A stretch of 10,543 nucleotides of DNA from CAZEZY01 sp964516635 (GTDB lineage Bacteria > Pseudomonadota > Gammaproteobacteria > Burkholderiales > Burkholderiaceae_C). The notes under the pieces were generated by a model. The model was not told the origin of the DNA, searched no databases, and saw nothing but the letters and a program-made list of their open reading frames with translations. The translations under genes were made by a program, and so were the position numbers. The stretch spans positions 1 to 10,543 of the forward strand of contig CAZEZY010000082.1 in assembly GCA_964516635.1 (NCBI GenBank), given 5' to 3'. The first letter of the stretch is position 1; every line of letters begins with the position of its first letter. This document shows positions 6,322-10,543 of this stretch, piece after piece.

Positions 6322-7716
6322 ATGACAGGGCCGGTGGATGTGGTGGTGATGGCAGCAGGCAAGGGCACACGCATGAAAAGCAGGCTGCCCAAGGTGTTGC
6401 ACCGCCTGGGGGGCAAGGCGCTGGCCGCCCATGTCATCGACTGTGCCGCCGGGCTCGGCGCACGCCGTGCCGTGGTCATCACGGGCCACGGGGCCGAACA
6501 GGTGGAGCCGGTGCTGGCGGCCCATGCGCAGGGACGGATGCCCTTGCAGTTTGTGCGTCAGGAGCCTCAGCTGGGGACCGGGCATGCCGTGCAGCAGGCC
6601 GTGCCGGTGCTCGACGATGATGGGGTCACGCTGGTGCTGTCGGGCGATGTCCCGCTGACGCAGCCCGACACCTTGCGCGAGCTGGTGGGGTGGTGCGATG
6701 GTCAGCACCTGGCGCTGCTCACGCTCGACTTGCCCGACCCGACGGGGTACGGGCGTATCGTTCGTGGCCCGGGGCACGGGGTTCAGGCGATTGTCGAGCA
6801 CAAGGACGCGACCGACGAACAGCGGCGCATCACCGAAATCTACAGCGGCATCATGGCGGTTCCCACCCGCCTGTTGCGTGGCTGGCTGGCCCGGCTGGAC
6901 AACCGCAATGCCCAGGGCGAGTATTACCTCACCGATGTGGTGAAGATGGCGGTGGCCGATGGCGTCCGCGTGTGCGCACACCGGATTCATGACGCCATTC
7001 AGGTGGCGGGCATCAACAGCCCGGCTCAGCTGGCCGAACTGGAGCGGGCCTATCAGCGCCGCGTGGCCGACGATCTGATGGCGCAAGGCGTCCGTCTGGC
7101 CGATCCGGCCCGGCTCGATGTGCGTGGCCATCTGCGTTGCGGGCAGGATGTCGAGATCGACGTGAATTGCGTGTTCGAAGGCGAGGTGGAACTGGGCGAT
7201 GGCGTGCGCATCGGGGCCCACTGCGTCATTGCGCAGGCTCGCATCCATGCGGGTGCCGTGATCCACCCCTTCACGCACATCGATGGCGAGAAGGCCGGTG
7301 TGACCGTGGGTGAAGGCGCCCTGGTGGGGCCGTTTGCCCGTCTGCGCCCCGGTGCTCAGCTCGGCCCGGATGTGCACATCGGCAACTTTGTCGAGGTGAA
7401 AAACAGCACCCTGGCCCGTGGCGCCAAGGCCAACCACCTGGCCTACCTGGGTGATGCCACGGTGGGGGAGCGCGTGAATTACGGCGCGGGCAGCATCACG
7501 GCCAACTACGACGGGGCCAACAAGCACCGCACCGTCATTGAAGACGACGTGCACGTGGGCAGCAACTGCGTGCTGGTGGCGCCGGTCACGATAGGTGCCG
7601 GGGGTACGGTGGCGGGTGGGTCCACCATCACCAAGGACACCCCGGCGGGTGCCCTCAGCGTGTCCCGCGGCAAGCAGGTCAGCATTCCGGACTGGAAGCG
7701 CCCCGTCAAAGGCTGA
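6322..7716 (+). CDS. glmU: Bifunctional N-acetylglucosamine-1-phosphate uridyltransferase / glucosamine-1-phosphate acetyltransferase
   Basis: GlmU makes UDP-GlcNAc, the precursor of peptidoglycan and lipopolysaccharide, in two steps: acetylation of glucosamine-1-phosphate with acetyl-CoA, then uridylyl transfer from UTP. The 464-residue protein (E. coli 456) has both parts in cytoplasmic order. The N-terminal pyrophosphorylase has AAGKGTRMKSRLPKVLH (11-27, with Arg17 and Lys24), GTGHAV, LSGDVPL with Asp109, GYGRIVR, and Asn232, the latter two acidic/amide residues matching the E. coli metal/uridyl site. From about residue 250 the left-handed beta-helix acetyltransferase shows hexapeptide repeats. 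Its active-site set is complete: Glu358, His372, Tyr375, Asn386 and Lys401, all offset by +9 from E. coli. It converges on the SH3b gene, with 6 bases between stops and no clear shared terminator. Confidence 0.97.
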   Translation: MTGPVDVVVMAAGKGTRMKSRLPKVLHRLGGKALAAHVIDCAAGLGARRAVVITGHGAEQVEPVLAAHAQGRMPLQFVRQEPQLGTGHAVQQAVPVLDDDGVTLVLSGDVPLTQPDTLRELVGWCDGQHLALLTLDLPDPTGYGRIVRGPGHGVQAIVEHKDATDEQRRITEIYSGIMAVPTRLLRGWLARLDNRNAQGEYYLTDVVKMAVADGVRVCAHRIHDAIQVAGINSPAQLAELERAYQRRVADDLMAQGVRLADPARLDVRGHLRCGQDVEIDVNCVFEGEVELGDGVRIGAHCVIAQARIHAGAVIHPFTHIDGEKAGVTVGEGALVGPFARLRPGAQLGPDVHIGNFVEVKNSTLARGAKANHLAYLGDATVGERVNYGAGSITANYDGANKHRTVIEDDVHVGSNCVLVAPVTIGAGGTVAGGSTITKDTPAGALSVSRGKQVSIPDWKRPVKG

Positions 7717-7722
7717 AGCCGA

Positions 7723-8181
7723 TCACCAGCCCCAGAGCAACGAGCTGGCCACCCAGGCCGTGCCGCGGCCATTGGGGTTCTGCACTTGCACCCAGTCACC
7801 CTGGCGGCGGGTGGTCCGCAGCACATCGCCATAGCTGGCCGACCCGACGATCGGGTGCTGCGTGCCAGGCCCGCCACGGAGGTTCACCCGGGTGCCCTTG
7901 ACGATGTGGTGAGGGGTGTTGGCGGTCACGCTGCGGGCGACCCAGCCCTGATCGCCTTCGAAGTCCTGCACTCGCAGCCAGTTGCCGCGTCGCTCCAGCA
8001 CCTGGAGCGGATAACCCTTTGCCAGCTTGAAAAGCACCTCGCTGTCGGTGCCGGGGCTGGCGCGCATGTTGACATTCGGATTCCGAACGCTCACCAGTTC
8101 CTGCGCCCAGGTGGGGGCCAGGGCTGCCAGACCCAGGGCAGCAGCGGTGATCAGGGTTCGGGCGTGGGCCAGCATCGGCAT
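7723..8181 (-). CDS. Secreted protein with two SH3b domains
   Basis: This predicted 152-residue protein starts with a Sec signal peptide: basic residues near His6-Arg8, a hydrophobic core at 9-22 and a likely cleavage after Ala26 (TWA-QE). The mature part is almost entirely two bacterial SH3 (SH3b) domains, at about 29-87 and 92-150. Each opens with the family signature: VNMRASPGTDSEVL (37-50) and VNLRGGPGTQHPIV (99-112). Each ends with a tryptophan-containing strand (GWVA, AWVA). SH3b domains commonly bind peptidoglycan or mediate protein contacts, so a periplasmic wall-associated role is likely. No catalytic domain is present, so it is not a hydrolase itself. The ORF is open 14 codons further up, but a strong ribosome site 7 bases before ATG 8181 and the signal peptide fix this start. 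It lies between convergent glmU and the upstream lrp gene; precise function is unknown. Confidence 0.85.
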   Translation of the reverse strand: MPMLAHARTLITAAALGLAALAPTWAQELVSVRNPNVNMRASPGTDSEVLFKLAKGYPLQVLERRGNWLRVQDFEGDQGWVARSVTANTPHHIVKGTRVNLRGGPGTQHPIVGSASYGDVLRTTRRQGDWVQVQNPNGRGTAWVASSLLWGW

Positions 8182-8268
8182 GCGTGATTCCTCCTTGTTC
8201 GTGCATGGTGATGGAGCATTCAATCGAACGACCTTTCAGAACCGCACGAGGTTCCCGAAATTATGCGC
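8182..8268 (-). promoter_or_regulatory. lrp-SH3b intergenic region with hairpin
   Basis: This 87-base gap contains a perfect inverted repeat, GAACC-GCACGA-GGTTC (8239-8254), with a 5-base stem and 6-base loop. No T-run follows in either direction, so it is not an intrinsic terminator. A leftward CATAAT hexamer (8265-8260) is a possible -10 element but has no matching -35. The gene may have its own promoter here or be read through from lrp. Confidence 0.3.
8189..8196 (-). promoter_or_regulatory. Ribosome-binding site of the SH3b gene
   Basis: On the leftward strand AAGGAGGA lies 7 bases before ATG 8181, close to an ideal Shine-Dalgarno sequence. It is inside the longer open frame, so it argues for the internal ATG, which also begins the signal peptide. 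Confidence 0.75.
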
Positions 8269-8775
8269 TCACTTCCGATCTTTACGTGGCGGAAGCGGCT
8301 GAGCAGGCACAAACTTCGACCGCTTGACACTGAAATAGGCCTTCACGTGGCGCACGTTGCGGTGGGCGGTGAACAGTTGCTGCGCCAGTGCCAGGTAGGC
8401 GGGCATGTCGTGTACGGCCACCACCAGCACGAAATCGGGGCCGGGGCTGACGCGGTACACCTGCTGAACGGCGGCCTCCAGGCAGGCCCGGGCCTCGAAA
8501 TCGCTCAGGTGCTCATCGCCCTGCTGGTCCAGGCTCACTTCCACAATGGCCGTCAGCCCATGACCCAGCGCCAGGGCCAGCCGGTCGGGTTGCAGCAAGG
8601 CCACGGTGCGTTCGATCAGGCCCAGCTCTTCGAGACGGCGCACGCGTCGCAAGCTGGTGGCGGGTGAAACGCCGCACCCCGTGGCCAGGGCCTGGTTGGG
8701 CTGAGCCGCGTTGACCTGCAGGGCGGCCAGCAACTTCAGGTCCACTTCATCGAGTTCAATCCGATCTATTTTCAT
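8269..8775 (-). CDS. Lrp/AsnC-family transcriptional regulator
   Basis: The 168-residue protein has the two-part Lrp/AsnC layout. An N-terminal helix-turn-helix spans about 8-60 (LDEVDLKLLAALQVNAAQ, then a recognition helix near VSPATSLRRVRRLEELGLI). A C-terminal RAM/AsnC ligand-binding and oligomerisation domain spans about 73-152, with the usual VYRVSPGPDFVLVVAVHD stretch that includes the amino-acid-binding turn. A short basic tail (PPRKDRK) ends it. Such regulators bind DNA as multimers and often respond to amino acids; ligand and targets are unknown here. It is divergent from glmS, and the AT-rich region between them has repeats suited to autoregulation and control of glmS. No Shine-Dalgarno sequence precedes the ATG; a short upstream ORF ends overlapping it, so initiation may be coupled or leaderless. 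Confidence 0.92.
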   Translation of the reverse strand: MKIDRIELDEVDLKLLAALQVNAAQPNQALATGCGVSPATSLRRVRRLEELGLIERTVALLQPDRLALALGHGLTAIVEVSLDQQGDEHLSDFEARACLEAAVQQVYRVSPGPDFVLVVAVHDMPAYLALAQQLFTAHRNVRHVKAYFSVKRSKFVPAQPLPPRKDRK

Positions 8776-8798
8776 TTGATGATGAAATAAAAAATCAT
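8772..8798 (-). other. Possible 8-codon upstream ORF overlapping the lrp start
   Basis: On the leftward strand ATG 8798 opens the peptide MIFYFIIK and stops with a TGA (8774-8772) that overlaps the lrp ATG (8775-8773) in an ATGA arrangement. Six of the eight codons encode hydrophobic or aromatic residues and three are isoleucine. There is no clear ribosome site. It could be a chance open frame in AT-rich DNA. Confidence 0.2.
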
Positions 8799-8901
8799 GG
8801 ATGCGATTGTCTGGCTTTTTGTTTCATTTGAGTTCAATCATTGAAACCCAATTTTGTCCGATTGGGCATACGATCGCCTTATCAGGTGAAAGGATTCCCT
8901 C
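8776..8901. promoter_or_regulatory. Divergent lrp/glmS control region with direct and inverted repeats
   Basis: This 126-base AT-rich stretch separates divergent lrp and glmS. The decamer TTTCATTTGA occurs at 8770-8779 (reaching into the start of lrp) and 8822-8831, a 52-base period. Inverted repeats include TTTCAT/ATGAAA (8770-8775 and 8782-8787), TTGA/TCAA (8828-8831 and 8834-8837), TTCAA/TTGAA (8833-8837 and 8841-8845) and GTTTCA/TGAAAC (8821-8826 and 8842-8847). No hexamer pair makes a strong sigma-70 promoter at normal spacing. The glmS ribosome site is AAAGGA (8889-8894), 7 bases before its ATG. The layout suits multimeric Lrp-type binding. Confidence 0.5.
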
Positions 8902-10543
8902 ATGTGTGGCATCGTCGCAGCGGTTTCTTCCGGCAATGTCGTGCCGGTTCTGGTGCAGGGTTTGCAGCGCCTCGAATACCGGGGCTATGACTCGTGTGGC
9001 GTGGCGGTGATCCGCCTGGAAGGGGCTGCACCTGGCCTGGTTCGCGCTCGCAGCACCGCGCGTGTGGCCGAACTGGACATGCAGGTCCAGGCCGACGGCT
9101 TGCAGGCGGGCACCGGCATTGCCCACACGCGCTGGGCCACCCATGGGGCGCCAGCCGTGCACAACGCCCACCCTCACTTCAGCCACGGGCCTGGCTTCCC
9201 AACCGCCAGCCGCCCGGCCCGGGTGGGGCTGGTGCACAACGGGATCATCGAAAACCATGACGAACTGCGTGCCGAGCTCCAGGCCAGAGGCTATGTGTTC
9301 GACAGCCAGACCGACACGGAAGTCATTGCCCATCTGGTGGATGCGCTTTACGACGGCGACCTGTTTCAGGCCGTGCGTGCGGCGGTGAGTCGCCTTCATG
9401 GCGCCTATGCGATCGCGGTGTTCCACAAAGACGAGCCACACCGGGTGGTCGGGGCCCGAGCGGGTTCCCCGCTGGTGCTGGGCGTGGGCATGGATGAGGC
9501 GGGCGCCCCGGCCCCTCATTACCTGGCGAGCGATGCCATGGCCCTGGCCGGCGTGACCGACCAGATCGTCTACCTGGCCGAGGGCGATGTGGTGGATCTG
9601 CAACTGGGCCGCTACTGGCTGGCCGATGCCTCAGGGCAGACCCTCACACCCGCCCAGCGGCCGGTCCGCACCGTTCGGGCGCACAGCGGCGCGGTGGAAC
9701 TGGGGCCTTACCGGCACTACATGCAGAAAGAGATCTTCGAGCAGCCGCGCGCCTTGGCCGACACGCTCGAAGGCGTCGAATCGGTGGTGCCCGAGCTCTT
9801 TGACGGGCAGGGTGACGAACCGGCGGCGGCATGGCGGGTGTTCAAGGCCATCGACAACGTGCTCATCCTGGCGTGCGGCACCAGTTACTACAGTGGCTGC
9901 GTGGCCAAACACTGGCTGGAAGGCATGGCGCAGATCCCGACACAGGTCGAAGTGGCCAGCGAATACCGCTACCGCACCAGCGTGCCCAACCCGCGCACCC
10001 TGGTGGTGACCATCAGCCAGAGCGGTGAAACCGCCGATACCCTGGCGGCTTTGCGGCACGCGCAATCGCTGGGCATGACCAACACGCTCACCATCTGCAA
10101 CGTGGCCACCAGTGCCATGGTGCGCGAGTGTGCGCTGGCCTACATCACCCGTGCCGGGGTGGAAATTGGCGTGGCCAGCACCAAGGCCTTCACCACCCAG
10201 CTGGCGGGCCTGTTCCTGCTCACCCTGGCGCTGGCCCAGGCCAAGGGCCGGCTGAGCGCCGATGACGAAGCCCGCCACCTGAAAGACATGCGGCACCTGC
10301 CCGTGGCCTTGCAGGCGGTGCTGGCGCTGGAGCCCCAGCTCATCCAGTGGGCCGAGGCCTTTGCCCAGAAAGACAACGCCCTGTTTCTGGGTCGTGGGCT
10401 GCACTACCCCATTGCCCTGGAAGGCGCGCTGAAGCTCAAGGAGATCAGTTACATCCATGCCGAAGCCTATCCGGCGGGCGAACTCAAGCACGGCCCGCTC
10501 GCCCTGGTGACCAGCGCCATGCCGGTGGTGACGGTGGCGCCCA
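8902..10543 (+). CDS. glmS: Glutamine-fructose-6-phosphate aminotransferase (isomerising), 3' end cut off by window
   Basis: GlmS converts fructose-6-phosphate and glutamine to glucosamine-6-phosphate and glutamate, the first committed step to UDP-GlcNAc. 547 codons are present with no stop before the window ends; family alignment suggests roughly 85-90 residues are missing. The N-terminus MCGIVAAV places Cys2 as the nucleophile after methionine removal, followed by the amidotransferase signature HTRWATHG (75-82), HNGIIEN (112-118) and Asp138. Two SIS domains follow: the first has LACGTSYYSG (323-332) and ISQSGETADT (371-380), and the second has GRGLHYPIALEGALKLKEIS (497-516), with Lys511, Glu514 and His530 matching the E. 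coli isomerase residues. Relative to E. coli there is an insertion of about 11 residues (around 93-104) before the HNGIIEN loop. A clear AAAGGA ribosome site supports the start. The gene is divergent from lrp. Confidence 0.97.
   Translation, partial: MCGIVAAVSSGNVVPVLVQGLQRLEYRGYDSCGVAVIRLEGAAPGLVRARSTARVAELDMQVQADGLQAGTGIAHTRWATHGAPAVHNAHPHFSHGPGFPTASRPARVGLVHNGIIENHDELRAELQARGYVFDSQTDTEVIAHLVDALYDGDLFQAVRAAVSRLHGAYAIAVFHKDEPHRVVGARAGSPLVLGVGMDEAGAPAPHYLASDAMALAGVTDQIVYLAEGDVVDLQLGRYWLADASGQTLTPAQRPVRTVRAHSGAVELGPYRHYMQKEIFEQPRALADTLEGVESVVPELFDGQGDEPAAAWRVFKAIDNVLILACGTSYYSGCVAKHWLEGMAQIPTQVEVASEYRYRTSVPNPRTLVVTISQSGETADTLAALRHAQSLGMTNTLTICNVATSAMVRECALAYITRAGVEIGVASTKAFTTQLAGLFLLTLALAQAKGRLSADDEARHLKDMRHLPVALQAVLALEPQLIQWAEAFAQKDNALFLGRGLHYPIALEGALKLKEISYIHAEAYPAGELKHGPLALVTSAMPVVTVAP

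Noticed and set aside
6310..7554. A 414-codon leftward frame opposite glmU
   Set aside because: glmU on the + strand is complete with all catalytic residues, and the opposite frame has shadow-like composition.
7711..7720. The GGCT-GA-AGCC dyad at the glmU stop as a terminator
   Set aside because: The loop is only 2 bases and there is no T-run in either direction, so it is not an intrinsic terminator.
8776..8901. A glmS ribozyme or riboswitch upstream of glmS
   Set aside because: That ribozyme is typical of Firmicutes. The 126-base AT-rich gap is too short and has none of its structured core; the repeats look like protein operators.

Overview
This GC-rich, gene-dense window looks chromosomal and comes most likely from a betaproteobacterium of the order Burkholderiales, probably Comamonadaceae or a close relative. 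The evidence is the high GC codon use, the protein styles (GcvA-type LysR, GlcD, PurU, GlmU, GlmS) and the grouping of glmU, an Lrp/AsnC regulator and glmS. The genus-level guess is inference only. I see no insertion sequence, phage gene, CRISPR array, rRNA or tRNA.

Layout. Bases 1-6234 hold six genes that all read leftwards. In order of transcription they are panE (ketopantoate reductase), purU (formyl-THF deformylase), a GcvA-type LysR regulator, glcD (FAD-linked glycolate oxidase subunit), a soluble PAS-PAS histidine kinase, and the first 49 codons of a SulP-family anion transporter that runs off the left edge. purU-lysR and kinase-sulP are each only 9 bases apart, so each pair is probably cotranscribed. 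The other gaps are 78-106 bases and could hold promoters. Three of these genes, and part of a fourth, touch one-carbon or two-carbon metabolism: formyl-THF, glycolate/glyoxylate, a regulator of the glycine-cleavage type, and panE in a pathway that consumes methylene-THF.

Bases 6235-6321 separate the divergent panE and glmU. glmU reads rightwards and ends 6 bases from the stop codon of a converging gene for a small secreted protein with two SH3b domains. Upstream of that gene, also leftward, is an Lrp/AsnC-family regulator. A short AT-rich divergent control region (8776-8901) separates it from rightward glmS, which runs off the right edge after 547 codons. glmS and glmU encode the first and last enzymes of UDP-GlcNAc synthesis (GlmM lies elsewhere). 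They flank a probable cell-envelope protein and a regulator, which gives this half a cell-wall-precursor theme.

The clearest non-coding signal is the lrp-glmS intergenic region. It is AT-rich, has a 10-base direct repeat at a 52-base period (about five helical turns) and several overlapping inverted repeats, and includes an 8-codon upstream ORF whose stop overlaps the lrp start. Most of the window is conventional housekeeping DNA. I found no convincing evidence of a wholly new system, so the findings are modest regulatory or gene-context observations.
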